Shown here one piece after another: positions 25,881 through 38,426 of a stretch of DNA of 64,000 nucleotides. Made by a program: the position numbers and the translations under genes. Each line of letters starts with the position of its first letter. Positions within the stretch are counted from its first letter, which is position 1. This DNA is from Anaeromyces robustus (taxonomy: Eukaryota; Neocallimastigomycota; Neocallimastigomycetes; Neocallimastigales; Neocallimastigaceae), in contig MCFG01000272.1 in assembly GCA_002104895.1 (NCBI GenBank), forward strand, positions 1 to 64,000. Reading direction: 5' to 3'. The notes below the pieces were generated by a model. That model was not told the origin of the DNA. It was given only the letters and a program-made list of their open reading frames with translations, and did not search any database.

Positions 25881-27240
25881 AAATATTAAAAATTAATATA
25901 AAATTTTTATTTCTGAAAAATGTCAAAGGTTTAATAAAAATTAAGTAAACAATCAATATGATCAATTACTAAAAAAATAGACAATATAAATAAAAAATAA
26001 ACAATATAAATTTATTAATAACTTTGATAAATCAAATGAAAAATATAATATTTATGAAGAAAAATCTCTTCAAAGAAATAGTAATAATTTTCTAATTATT
26101 TTCTCCAACTTCTGTTTTAATTTCAACTAACACCACCATAAAGATTTTCGATTCAAAATGTGATAATATTAAAAAAAGAATTGTTAAGGTTATTACAAAG
26201 AATAAATAAACAAATATTAATAAAAAAAAAAAAAAAAAAAAAAAGAAGTAAATAAGAAAAAAAATAGTAACAAAGAGTATAAGGATATATGTTTATTATA
26301 TCCTTATACTCTTTATTATACAACATATTTTGTCATAATTAATATCATTTATTATTTATATTTTATATATTTATGATGTAAATATACATATCAGTATATA
26401 TATATGATTATTGTATTAAATTCCATCAAGTGATATATTTGAAAATAAAAAATATTCTCTAATAGTTTTTATTTTGTATTTAATAAGTATATTATGTGTT
26501 TTTGAATATACATTATAACAATATGTAACATATTTATTATATTAAAAATTAAATACATAACCTATAAATATAATATATAAGTATTATAATTATTCTTTTA
26601 TTATATTTAAATTTAATAAAATAAATAAAAATTATTTGATTTGGAATTTGGATCAAATATAAAAATCAAAATAAATAAATATAATATAAAATAAAAATAT
26701 TACTATAATAAAAATAATAGTACTATAAATAAATAAATAAATAATGGAAATGTCAACCTGATTTATATTTGAATCACATAAAATTTTTTTACTAAATTTT
26801 ATATAATAATAAATTATCTAATTTAAGAAAAAATATAAAAGGTAATATTCAAAAAACTAATGTATTATTATAAAAATATATATATATAATATTTAAATAT
26901 AATGTAATATAATATATTTAGATATAATATTATAGAAATAAATATCAAATAATAATTAAAAAAATTTAAATATATATTATGAAAAAAAAAAAATCTCCAA
27001 AAATAAATAAACCAACAAAAAAATTTAATTAATAAATACCTAAAAAATATACTTATTAATATATATATATTTATATGCTTTTTTTTTTTTTTCTGGATTT
27101 TTTCACTAATTGAGTAATAAATATTTTAAATTGAAAAAAATAAATTGCAATATCAAAGTAAAAAAAATTAACAAAATTAATTTTAAAATTAAAGAAATTA
27201 TTATTTGTATGTTTTTTTAAAATTTAAATAATTAAAAAAA
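25880..27240. other. AT-rich DNA, no gene recognised
   Basis: Includes an inverted repeat near 26277-26312 (ATAAGGATATATG... / ...CCTTATACTC) and A/T runs. Open frames are short and low-complexity. Confidence 0.5.
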
Positions 27241-27242
27241 AA

Positions 27243-27585
27243 ATGTTGAAGAATTTTATCATTATTATTTTCATTAGTAACATTGTTAAGACATATATAA
27301 TAATTTAAATGATTGTTTTAAAAAAACCATTGAAATAGGATATTCATGCTATTCCAATCCATGTGAAATAGTTTACATTTATTCTAATGGTAATTAAGGA
27401 ATTGAAAAAAAATAATTGGTGTGATTGTAGTAAAAAAATTAACATCAACGACAACTACTACTACCACATCATGTTGGTATTATGTTGGTATTACACCAAT
27501 TGCTAATCCTTGTTTTAATGATAATTACATTGGTGAAACTATATTTATTACTGATAATCAAAAAGATATAATATTACTGTTATAG
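27243..27585 (+). pseudogene. Relic of a secreted protein with fungal-type dockerin(s)
   Basis: ATG 27243 opens a short hydrophobic leader (MLKNFIIIIFIS). It is followed, across a stop, by DCFKKTIEIGYSCYSNPCE, then IVYIYSNG, then GIEKNNWCDC. This matches the layout of the anaerobic-fungal dockerin (CBM10-like) fold: C-x7-GY-x-C, a Val-Tyr strand, a G-x-EN-x-WC end. The Trp before GIE is lost to a TAA stop, and a frameshift precedes NNWC. A Thr-rich linker (ACA/ACT/ACC codons, about 27445) leads to a second, more degraded unit starting SCWYYVGITP. No catalytic module remains. Motif recognition only, but the spacing of Cys, Gly-Tyr and Trp-Cys is specific. Confidence 0.6.
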
Positions 27586-27599
27586 TTATGTTATTATAT

Positions 27600-28260
27600 A
27601 TATTATATAGATTATTCAAAGTTTGTATCATTTATATAATCGATATTTATTTATATGTTTATCTATTAAAAATATAATTATTATTTTAAAAAATAGTAAA
27701 ATATTAATGTACAGTAATATTTTCTCAAAAAAAAAAAAAAAAAAACATTTTAAATTATACTATAATTAATAAATTTTGAATGTAAAATAAAAATTGTAAA
27801 AATTGTATATATTAAAAGAATGATAAAGAAAAAAAGAATATAAAATTAAAAATGTAAAAATAAATAATAATAAAATAATAATAATAAAAAAAATAAAATA
27901 AAATAATAATTAGAAATAAGATTATAAAATATATATATATAAATACATATATATAATATATATATAATATATATTATATATATAAAATATCTGTCATATA
28001 TATGACATATATAAAGAAGAGTAGATCATTATGTTTATGAATTTAACTCATAATTTTTATAATTATTTTTATTTTATCTTGAAAATAGGATCTATTATTT
28101 GATTTAATATTTTATTTTATCTCGTAATAATAACAAGTTATAATTATATTCATTATGTTCAACTTTTATATTTTTCAATAATAAGATAATTTTCTATCAT
28201 ATATATCATCATTGAAATTATTGAATGTATTTAAATTAATTTGTTCTTGTTGAACATTCG
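27600..28260. other. AT-rich intergenic DNA
   Basis: A/T runs, palindromic (TA)n around 27935-28015 (CTGTCATATATATGACA). No gene seen. Confidence 0.5.
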
Positions 28261-28269
28261 GATTGATTT

Positions 28270-28790
28270 ATTACTTAATAATTTATATAAAATTCATCAT
28301 TATAAGAAATAAAATTATTAAATTTAAGTATACAAGAGAAAATTTCAAGTGGACATTTCAATAGAATAGCAATCAAAAAATTTTGAAATTAAATACTTTA
28401 ACTAATGAGAATGTTCATTCTTATTAAGGTAATAAAAGCTCTATTTAGTTTAAAATTGTAGTTTTATATTATTATAAAAAAAAATTGTTATAATTGTTGT
28501 TGTTGTTATTTTTACTAGATTGCATGTTATTAAAATGATATTAATATTTAATTTCAAATATAAAATAACGTTAGTAAGAACTAAAAGATTTAAATATCTA
28601 TCAGTATTAGCTCTTGAAAAGATATGACTTTTAGGAAGTAGTGATACATAGCTTTTATATCTAATAGTATTTTCACAAATTTTAACTAAAGGTATTTAAT
28701 TTATTTTTAGTTGCGCGTATAAACATTTATTAGAAGCTGTATTATAAATATATTTAGGTTTAGAATCAAATCAAGTCCATAGATAAGAAA
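28270..28790 (-). pseudogene. Degraded protein-coding remnant, family unknown
   Basis: On the minus strand, coding-like pieces appear in order: SKPKYIYNTASNKCLYAQL (about 28730-28785), then, after a TTTAG acceptor-like site, KICENTIRYKSYVSLLPKSH followed by IFSRANTDRYLN (down to about 28560), and lastly ILLKCPLEIF then ILKFNNFIS (about 28300-28380). Stops and frame changes separate them. Residue complexity is well above the flanking DNA. I do not recognise the family. Confidence 0.35.
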
Positions 28791-28799
28791 ATATAATTA

Positions 28800-29360
28800 A
28801 AAATAATATATTAATTTAAATTGAAATTTTTAATATATTCAATACGTTTTAAAATATAAATAATATTCATAAATAAAAATATATTTCAATTTAAAATAAT
28901 AAATAATAAAATAATATTATTTATAAATTAAGAAGCGTTCAATTTATTATTTTAAATTGTAGAAAACATTCAAATTTAAAAAAAGTTTTTAAAGTATTTT
29001 ATTTAAAAATTCATTAATTCAATTAAAAAAATTTTTTTATTTTTTATTAGCATTAATATTTATTTCGTGTTATTTATATAAATTTATAATATTATTAAAA
29101 TTTTAATTTTAAAAAAAAAATATATATATATATATTTAATATATGTTTATTAATACACAAAAATACTAGCCACATTATCAAAAATTTTTAAGCTTTTTTA
29201 ATCCTTTTAAATAATATGATAAATATTATATAGATTTTATAATTTCTTATATAAACTATTTTTATTGTTAATTTCTCTCGCTTTTCTTCACATAACTTTA
29301 TTATATTATTTAACGTTTATGTAGCAATTTTAAAATTTTGTAGTATTATAGATTATTAAA
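28800..29360. other. AT-rich intergenic DNA, presumed promoter side of the next gene
   Basis: No gene seen. A CTCTCGC... patch near 29274 is the only less-biased stretch. Confidence 0.4.
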
Positions 29361-29368
29361 GTATAAAA

Positions 29369-31839
29369 ATGAATCATATAAAAGTATGTCAAATGAATAC
29401 AAAATTTGAAAATTTGATATATGACAAATTTTGGACAAAAGAAGTTGAAGAAGAATGGAAAGAAATGTTACAAAATAAGTATGTTTTTATTAATATAATT
29501 ATACAGATGTTTATTTTTTTCTATTAAAAAATATATCTAAATATTTAATTTTATTAATATATTGAATAAAAAAAATAATTATATTTATAATTTTAAAAAT
29601 ATATATATTTTTTAATTATTAAATTTCAAATTAATTAAATTTGAAATTATTGAAATTGAAATTGAAATTTCATTTTAATTTTAGAATGAATTCAAATACA
29701 TATCTTAGAGGTTTTTCAGGTATACTATATATTTTAGGTGTTTATAGAAATAATTATATGAAAATTGGAACAAAATTTCCTAATGGTTATGTTATTAATC
29801 ATTGCCCAGAAATATTTTTAAATTCACCAATTAAAACAAGTCATAAACATTTATTAGCATTTAATAACTTAGAATATAATTGGAATAATTTTAAACGTTT
29901 AAGAATTTTTATTTTTTGGGCAGCTAAAAGAAAAGATATTACAGAATATTGTCATTTGACAGAGCCATTAGACGAACCAGAACTAAAGCCAAAAGCAGAA
30001 TCAGTAATAATACAAGAATTAAAAACAAATCCAGAAAATAAAAATACAAATTATTGTAGGTATTGATGTATGATTATTATTTTTTAATTATTATAAAAAA
30101 AATAATAATATCAATTTTATAATTTGAATCCTATATACATATTAATTTATATATTAAAAATTAAAAATTTAAAATCTGAATGATGCATATATATTAATTT
30201 ATATATTATAATTTAAATTTCATATGAAGTATCTTCAGAAGAACGTTTCAAATTATTATGTGAATATACTGATAGAGAATTACCAAAAATGACTTTTCCA
30301 ATAATATTTGAACTAATGAAAAAAAGAAATCAAGCCTATTTTAAAAAAACAAAAAATTTATCTTTAAAAGATATAAAAAAAGAAAATGATTATTTTGAAA
30401 ATATTGAAAATCCTTTTGACATAAATAATTCTTATTTGATACCAAATAATCCTAATAAATCAAATTTTACAATAGAAATTATAACAAGAAAAAATATAAT
30501 TGAAGATCATATTTCACCAATTCAATATACCAATTCAGAAATGAGTTTTAAAGATAATAAAATAAAAGAATACATTGAAATTAGTAGTGATGAGGAATCA
30601 GAAAATGTAAATAAAAGTAATAAAAATAATTTAATAGAGCAAAAAAAACGTAAAATACGTCAAAATGATTATTCAACTTCAATTGGATTGAAAAGGAAAC
30701 GTGAAAATTTTAAAAAAAATAGAAAAGAAGAAGAGGAAGAAGAAAATGACGATCATACTATTAATATAAAATTAGATGAAATATATGATACAATAAAAGA
30801 ATTAAAGCCAGGAAAGCTTATTAGTATTACTAATGATGAAGATATTAAACAAAATAAAAAAAATAATAAAAAAATAAATGATAATAATAATATAAATGAT
30901 AATATTACTTTTATTGATGAATATAATAACAATAATATTAACAGAAAAAAAAATATTAGCAGACATTCAAAAAATCAAATAAAAGAAAATCTTAAATATT
31001 TTGAAGTTCTTGCTTATTATTATAATAAATATTTTATTAAAAATTGTTCAGATAAGCGAAGAAGAACAAGTTTTATATATAGTTTTCGCAAAACGGAAGA
31101 AATTTATCATAAAGTTTTTCATATAGAAAGATTTTCTGATAAGAATAATAAAAAGAAACGATTACATTATAATAATAATAATAATAATAATAATTATAAT
31201 AATAATAATAAAATAAATAATACTACAAATAATGATATAAATAATATAGAGAGTAATATAAGTAATAATTTAAGTGAAACTAATAGTAAAAATTTAATGA
31301 TTGATAATACCAAAAATTTCAATATCAATGATACTAATGATTTCGTCAAAATGAATTTTACTATTTCAAGCAATATATTTAATTCTACTAATATAAATGT
31401 TTCTAATAATGGTAATATCAACAATAACAATACTAAAAATAATACTAATAGTAATACTAACAATAACAATAACAATACTAATACTAATACTAATAATAAC
31501 AATAACAATACTAATACTAATACTAATACTAATAATAACAATAACAATACTAATACTAATACTAATACTAATAATAGTAATAATAATAATAATAATAACA
31601 CTAATGCTAATGCTAATACTAATACTAATTATAATAACAATACCAATACTAATACTAATAATGTAAACAGCAATAATAGTAATAATAATAGTAACAACAA
31701 TGATAATAATAATATTAATAATAATGTTTCATCTGTTGACTCACCTATACCAGAAATGTATATTATCCAAAAAATAATATTATCATTAGATGAAGCAACA
31801 CGTAAAAAAGTTGTACATAAATTTTTAGATTATATATAA
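29369..31839 (+). CDS. Asn-rich protein of unknown function, three exons
   Basis: Exon 1 starts at ATG 29369 (MNHIKVCQMNTKFENL) and ends at 29478 before GTATGT. The acceptor TTTTAG ends at 29684, rejoining in frame to MNSNTYLRGFSGILYILGVY. Exon 2 most likely ends at 30055 (GTAGGT donor) and exon 3 starts about 30230 (GAAG acceptor), giving SSEERFKLLCEY. Predicted length is about 700 residues. The N-terminal 200 residues form an ordered, unrecognised region. A basic/acidic stretch (KRKRENFKKNRKEEEEEE) suggests a nuclear protein, and a long Asn/Thr-Asn tract (about 31160-31725) precedes a conserved-looking tail (IQKIILSLDEATRKKVVHKF). Splice sites are inferred from sequence; the second intron is less certain. 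Confidence 0.65.
31159..31725 (+). repeat. Coding AAT/AAC/ACT trinucleotide array
   Basis: Translates to poly-Asn, then repeating Asn-Thr dipeptides and Asn runs inside exon 3 of the gene at 29369. In-frame codon mixing (AAT and AAC, ACT and ACA) suggests selection to keep the tract open rather than fresh slippage alone. Confidence 0.8.
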
Positions 31840-31860
31840 TTTATTATTTATTTATTTATT

Positions 31861-31893
<33 letters not shown>

Positions 31894-32545
31894 ATAGAAT
31901 TGAAAATGAAAGATGAGTTATAAAATATGTATTAAAATAATAAAAACAATTAATAAAAAATAAAAAATGAATAATAATCTATCATACAACAAATAATATA
32001 TAAATATATATATAAATAAAAAGTAAGGAAAAAAAAAAGCAAGAATTAAGAAATTATTAAAATTTAAAATTTTATAATTAATTTTTAATTTTATTTTGTT
32101 AATCATTTATTATAAATTACAAATTTTTCTTTTTTCTTTTTTTATAATTTTATTATGTAATTTACCAATATTACCTTTTTTTACATATTTATATAGTATA
32201 TTATTGCAACAATAACATATGTACTATTTAAAATATTTCTAAAATTATTTTTAATTAAATTTTGTACATATATTGTTGATTAAATTTACTATTGAATAAT
32301 GAATATATTGATAATTATAATCATTCTTTCTTAAATATCTATTTAACATGTTAACTTTTTATAAATGTTATTTGAATAATGTTGATTTTTTGTAGTACTT
32401 ACATGTCATTAAACTTAATGCTTCCCTTCCTCATCTCAGAATTCATAATCAATTCATGTTGAAAATATATATATAAAAATAAGTTAATTTCAAAAAAAAA
32501 AAAAAAAAAAACTATTTTTACTTAACAATTATACTATAATATAAA
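31840..32545. other. AT-rich intergenic DNA
   Basis: A T-run of about 30 bases ends near 31892, just after the stop codon at 31839. The rest is A/T-rich, with one less-biased patch near 32395-32460 (CTTCCCTTCCTCATCTCAG) that I could not assign. Confidence 0.5.
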
Positions 32546-32550
32546 TTACC

Positions 32551-33120
32551 TTAAGCAGTTGATTTTAACAGAGTATCTCTAATACGTTTTGGTTGTATTT
32601 GATAAACTTGAAAGTCATTTTCATTTAGAAGTTCAACTTGAAAACCGTATATGTTCAAATGAAATTAAATTTAATTTAATAAATGATTTTAAAATATAAA
32701 ATTATAAAATGAAATACTATATAGGTAAATAATGTGATATTAGTTTTTTTTTTTTTATTAAATACATAAGAAAATTTTTTTTCTATATTTTGAATTAATT
32801 TTTTACTTTAATTTAATTATAACCTACAGTGAATGAAACATTTGCTTTTGTCATAAGAGCTTGTTCCATATTTAATATATATAATAACTTAAATTCTCTT
32901 AAATAAAATAATAATAGATATATAATAAATAATTAATAATCAAAATTATCATTTTATATTTTTAATACACTAAAAAATATGATAGTTTGTATTAATGTAT
33001 TTTGTAAAACACTATTATTATATGCTATTTTAATTTCACTCTTTTATTGAATTGATGACTCATATCATATAATATCTTAAGAAGTTCCTATTATAATTTA
33101 AATTAGTCTTTATTATAACA
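32551..33120 (-). pseudogene. Degraded multi-exon gene remnant, family unknown
   Basis: Minus-strand coding-like pieces: ELLKILYDMSHQFNKRVKLK (about 33020-33090); MEQALMTKANVSFT (32869-32828) ending at a GTAGGT donor; and NIYGFQVELLNENDFQVYQI then QPKRIRDTLLKSTA ending at a stop (about 32655-32551). No AG acceptor joins the last two in frame, and an in-frame TAA lies just upstream of the last piece. This is probably a broken gene rather than a live one. The final piece has normal amino-acid complexity and should be identifiable by search; I do not recognise it. Confidence 0.4.
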
Positions 33121-33289
33121 CATATTAATAAACATATTAATAAAAATATATATATAGAGAGAGAAAAGGAGATTTTTTAATTTTATTTTTATTTCTAAAT
33201 ATTTTATTTGTGTTATTTATTAAAAAATAAACCTCTGCAAAAAGTGAATTTCTTTTTTTTTTTTTTTAAATGAATTATAGCTAATATTA

Positions 33290-33900
33290 AATGTTAATGA
33301 AACATGAAAGAACTTCTTCTAATATTGTTCTAAGATTCTTATAAAATCTAATGCATTCTTCAGATTTTAAATCTAAACGTCCTTATGAACAGAATATAAT
33401 TTTCTTAATTTCTTATCAAAACATTTATTATAAATACTAAAACCATTTCTACATGCATTTCTACATTTATTAATAAGTGAATTGTAAAAATATAACTATA
33501 TTGATTAAACATGATTGATTTTCTACCAATTTATTTCATGTCGGTTCTAGTTCTATTGGTTTGAGTTCTATCGGTTTAATTTCTATTAGTGTTAATACAA
33601 CCTCATCACACTGAAAAACATGAAATATTGAATAAAATAACTATAATTTAATTCTAATTACCCAAACGTTGATTTACATTTTGAATTGTTTATTGCTTTT
33701 AATGTAATATAATACATTTATTAGATTCAATCTTTGATATTTACTTACTATATCTACGTCTTATTTAAACTCAATAAAGATGACGTACAAATTGTGTGCT
33801 TTAAAAAAAAAATATCTATGTCATATATATCAAAAGAAGTATCAATTAAATATTCTTTATATTGCTTTAATTAATTTTCACATTCCATCGAAGATTTTCA
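33290..33900 (-). pseudogene. Relic of the protease Cys-repeat tail
   Basis: Minus-strand blocks resemble copy A in order. About 33297-33490 resembles 2275-2480 (the FYKNP...C region and the KCFD repeat). About 33540-33600 resembles the Thr/Pro/Glu linker near 3320-3360. About 33640-33700 resembles 3740-3790. About 33800-33890 resembles 4470-4550 (the ISSDM Cys repeat). Frames are broken throughout and pieces between blocks are missing. There is no trace of the catalytic domain in the remaining upstream sequence. Confidence 0.55.
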
Positions 33901-33904
33901 TTAT

Positions 33905-34433
33905 ATTTTCTTAATAAATATATATAATATAAAGATATATTTATTGAAAATTTATTTATTTAAAATTATTAAGATTATCATCATATATATATATATTTTA
34001 ATATTATATACTTTTTTTTTGGTTAAATCGGTTATGAAACTTAATAAATTATTAATGTAAAATAAAAATATTTTTGAAATAATAATATTTTCTATAAAAA
34101 GATTGTAATATTTTATTAATAAAAAGTTTTTTAATGAATATTCTTTTTTTTTTTATTTATGTATTTATTTATTTATGTTTATTTAATGAATATTCTTTAT
34201 TTTTATATTTTTTTTCTATTTTTTATTCTTTATTATCATTTTATTTCTTTATTGGATATTTTTTTAATTAATGAATAAATGTTTTAAAAATTATAATAAA
34301 TAAAGTTTAATTTATAAAAATAATGATTGAACACAATGATTATTAAAAACGGTAAAAAAGTAGATTTAAATTTCTTTAAGTTTTTTAAATAAATAAATAC
34401 ATATATAAATAAATAAATAAATAAATACATATA

Positions 34434-34476
<43 letters not shown>

Positions 34477-34489
34477 ATGAATGAATGAA

Positions 34490-34520
<31 letters not shown>

Positions 34521-35155
34521 ATAGTATATTACAAATTTTTGTTATAATATATTTAATTATATATTATAAAACATATTAATTATTAATAATTTTTTAACCT
34601 CAATTATTAGCATTATTATAACTATTTAATATCAGTTTATTATTTATAAATATATAATATTTATTTTAATTAATTATTTAAATTAAATTAAATCTTTTTT
34701 TTTACCGTTTTTAATAATCATAGAATTTTCCGCTGTATAATAATATTATTATATATCTATTCATTTTTTATGTTACAAAAAATTATTTTAATAAAGAACT
34801 CTATTTATTATAATTTTCAATAAATTTTTTAATTTTAGGTGATTAAAAAAACAACCACTTTTTTTTTATTGGTTGAATTTATTATTGTTTATTAACAAAA
34901 GATTTTAAATATAAATTAAATAAATAAAAAAAAAAATTTATATTTTTTTTTTTTCATTTTGTTTTTTTCATTTTTGTTTTTTTTTTTTAATAATTTTTTT
35001 GGCATAGATAATTTATTTTTATATATATGAAAAAAAGAAAAAAAAATAATAATTATAAAATATAAATAATTTTTTAAAGATACATTGTTATTATCATTTA
35101 TCATTTTCGTATTTCCAAATTAATAATATATATAATATAAAGATATATATATCAA
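33905..35155. other. AT-rich intergenic DNA with (AAAT)n
   Basis: (AAAT)n with CATA and GAAT variants at 34384-34525. Otherwise A/T-only sequence; the last 100 bases before 35158 should hold the rhomboid promoter, but I see no defined element. Confidence 0.6.
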
Positions 35156-35157
35156 AA

Positions 35158-37034
35158 ATGAGTAATTTAAAAAGAAACAATACAATAGAAAGTATAAAAA
35201 ATGCGGGTACAAAAACATGGCAATGGATTAATGCTGAGGATGCTAATATTGATCAAAATAATCCTCAAGGTATATCTTTTTTTCAAGTAAATAATAATAC
35301 AGAATATGAAGAATCACCGAGTTATAAAAATTATTTGAAACAGCAACAAGATCAATATTTAGTTAACAATTATCCAAAAAGTTCTTATTCTATTAAAGTG
35401 GAAACTGATAATAATGAAAATAATAATAAATTTATTAAAATACCTAAACCAACTGAAATAGGAAAAGTAGAAAATATATATGATAATCAAAATCAAAATC
35501 AAAATCAAAATCAAAATCAAAATCAAACAAACAAACAACAAAAAGTTTCAAGTGTACTTTTAAATCCTGAAGTTCGTAAACAATTAGCACAAATGAAAAA
35601 ACATAAACCTTTTTTTATTTATATCGTAACTGGTATTCAAATTTTTATGATGCTTATATCTTTTTATAAATATTATATGGCAACAGGAAGTCTTATTGCT
35701 CCTATAACTACAAATATTATGCTGGGTCCTGATGCTGGGGTAACTATATGATATTGAAATAATTATAATATTGTTATTATTATTATTAAAGATAAATAAA
35801 GAAAAGAACCATTTATCGATAAAATAATATAAAAAAAAACATTAAAAAAAATAAAAAGCAATAATTATAATAATAGTAATAAAAATTGGTTTATTGGGAT
35901 TATTATAGTATAAAAAAATAATTAAAATAATAATAACATCAAATTTATATATCATTATCATATATCAAAAATTTTTATATAATTATAACTATAACAAATA
36001 GAAATAATAAACTTTATACACTTTATAATAAATTGAATAATTAAAATATAATATTATATTATATATTATATTAAATTATATTATTATTTTATATTATATT
36101 TTATTATATTTATAAAATAGACTTTAATTCAATTAGGTTCTAGATTCGTTCCTTGTATGAAAAAAACAAATCATACATATGTAGAATGTCCTCCAAGTAT
36201 AAAATATTCAGAATATTATAATAATAAAGATTATTGTTCTTTTGCTGATATTTGTGGTTTTGGTTTAGAAGAAGGTGAAACTCCAAATCAATGGTTTCGG
36301 TTTTTCACAGCTATATTTTTACATGGTGGTATTATTCATCTCATATTAAATTTAATTTTTCAAATACGTACAGGAGTTCAAATGGAAAAAGATTTTGGAA
36401 CTTGGAGAATTATGATTATTTATTTGGCTAGTGGTATTTTTGGTTTTGTTTTTGGTGGTCCTTATGCTGGAGTTTCTAATAGTGTTGGATGTTCAGGATC
36501 TTTATATGGTATATATAGAGATATATATTATTATAGTTTTTTATATATATATATATAATATTATAGTTTTTTTTTTTTAATAATAATATATTTTTTTTAT
36601 AACATTCATATTAAATTTTCTATTATTAAATTCTATATTATTTTCTCTACATAGGTTTATTAGCTTGTCTCTTATTAGATTTAATTGAAAATTGGAAAAT
36701 AATTGTTAAACCAAAGAAAGATTTAATAAAATTAATAATTGTAATTATAATTTCTCTAGGTTTTGGTTTAATTCCAAATATTGATAATTTTTCTCATGTG
36801 GGAGGTTTTATTACAGGAATATTGACAGGTTTAATATTTATGCCATCAATTATATTTAGTAAAAAAGATCTTAAGATAAAAAGAATATTGATGTTAATTT
36901 CAATATTTATTTTAGTATTTATGTATATTATGGTATTTGAGCAATTTTATGCTAAAACAAAAAAATGTTCATGGTGTCATTATATAAATTGTCTTCCATT
37001 AAAAAATAATTGGTGCTTAAGTTATGATGCTTAA
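35158..37034 (+). CDS. Rhomboid-family intramembrane serine protease, three exons
   Basis: Exon 1 is 35158-35739 (donor GTAACT), exon 2 36121-36508 (donor GTATAT), exon 3 36655-37034; all junctions keep the frame, giving about 449 residues. An N-terminal cytosolic tail of about 140 residues includes a (Gln-Asn)n run from CAAAAT repeats. A first membrane segment (FFIYIVTGIQIFMMLIS) follows, then LGPDAG joined to TLIQLGSRFVPCM. The core carries HGGIIHLILN (membrane His/Asn motif), GTWR, catalytic Ser in GCSG (split by intron 2 just after) and catalytic His in SHVGGF. A Cys-bearing loop and C-terminal CSWCHY/NCLPL end the protein. All catalytic features are present. Rhomboids cleave transmembrane proteins within membranes; the substrate here is unknown. 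The layout resembles eukaryotic secretase-type rhomboids. Confidence 0.9.
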
Positions 37035-37039
37035 AAGAA

Positions 37040-38420
37040 AAATATACTTTTTCAACATTTTCAACAAAACAACAAAAATAGTAATAATTAATTTATTATA
37101 TATTCAATGAAAATATAAAAAAAATTAAATATATATGTTGATTTTCCTTAAATATTTTTATTTGAAAAATAATTTGTTTTATTACACATTTATATATATA
37201 TATCCATGAATAGAATAAAATTTATATCAATATCTTCATAAAATATTATTTTTATAATTTTTAATAATTATAGAATAATATATATACCACAAAAAGATAA
37301 TATTTATTAAAAAATAGAATAAAAATAATAATATATATATTATATATAAAATAGTACTAAAAAATCTATAATTATTTTTATTAGTAAAGTTTTATATATA
37401 TGATTATTTAATATTTTAATATAATACGATTAACAAATATTACTTAATGTATATAATTCTTATATATGATTTTATAATAATTTATTATAATAATTATTAT
37501 ATTATTTTGACAATAAAAAAATGCAAATAAAAGTAATTTCTCTAAGTTATAAATTTTATTTAATAATTTTTATTAATTTAATTTTTGATAAAGATTTTAT
37601 TATTTCTTTCTAGAAGTAAAAGTTAATCTTGTAAATTTTTGGTAAATTGTTTTAATTAATTTTTAATAAATTTTAGGTTATTTTTGATTTAACCTAAAAT
37701 ATAACGTTTTCTATGGACCACTAGGTTACTGAAGGAAATTAATAACAAATAATAATATAAAATAAGAAATTATTTAATACACTATTGAATATTCACTTAA
37801 TTAATTAGATTTATTTATTTAATATATATTCGTTCATTTATTTATGGTCGAAATTTATATTTTATTTATTATTAATTTGATTGTTAATATCGACTCAAAG
37901 AGTCAAATAAAATAAAATACATGAATTTAAATATTCAAAAATCTATTCTAAATTATTACATGATTGGGCAAATTATTAAAAATAAGAATTATTTAATAAT
38001 TTAATTATTATTTTAATTAAATAAATACACAAATAAATACATAAATATATTTTATAATAATAGATGAATTGAAATATTATTAGTATTTATAGATTTCGTT
38101 ATCTACTAAATCACTTAAAATTCAATTTTCAATAATATAAATAAATATTAGAAAGTATTTAAATTATAAAAGTAAAAGGTTTGGATAATTTAAATATATA
38201 TAATTCAAATTAATTTAACAATTATTTATATTAATTTATTAAAATTAATAAAAATAATCTGAAGAAAAATAATGATAACTTGCCCAATATTGGAGATTTA
38301 CCTACGCTTCGTTTTGATTATATGCTTATTAAGAAGCTTTGCTAGAGCACAACAACATATCTGAATTTCAGTTAATTTGATACCACTAGTTCGCGAGATA
38401 TTGGATTTTAAAGAATTTAA
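37040..38420. other. AT-rich DNA with a small less-biased patch
   Basis: Nothing gene-like apart from a patch at about 38285-38400 (TACGCTTCGTTTTGATTA, TAGTTCGCGAGATATTGG) that I cannot assign. TAAATTTTAGGTTA near 37670-37685 and TTTAACCTAAAATATAA shortly after form a short inverted repeat. Confidence 0.45.
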
Positions 38421-38426
38421 ATATAT

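Noticed and set aside
31194-31666. Leu/Val- and Ile/Thr-rich frames overlapping the Asn tract
   Set aside because: Shadow frames of the AAT/AAC/ACT array in the Asn-rich gene.
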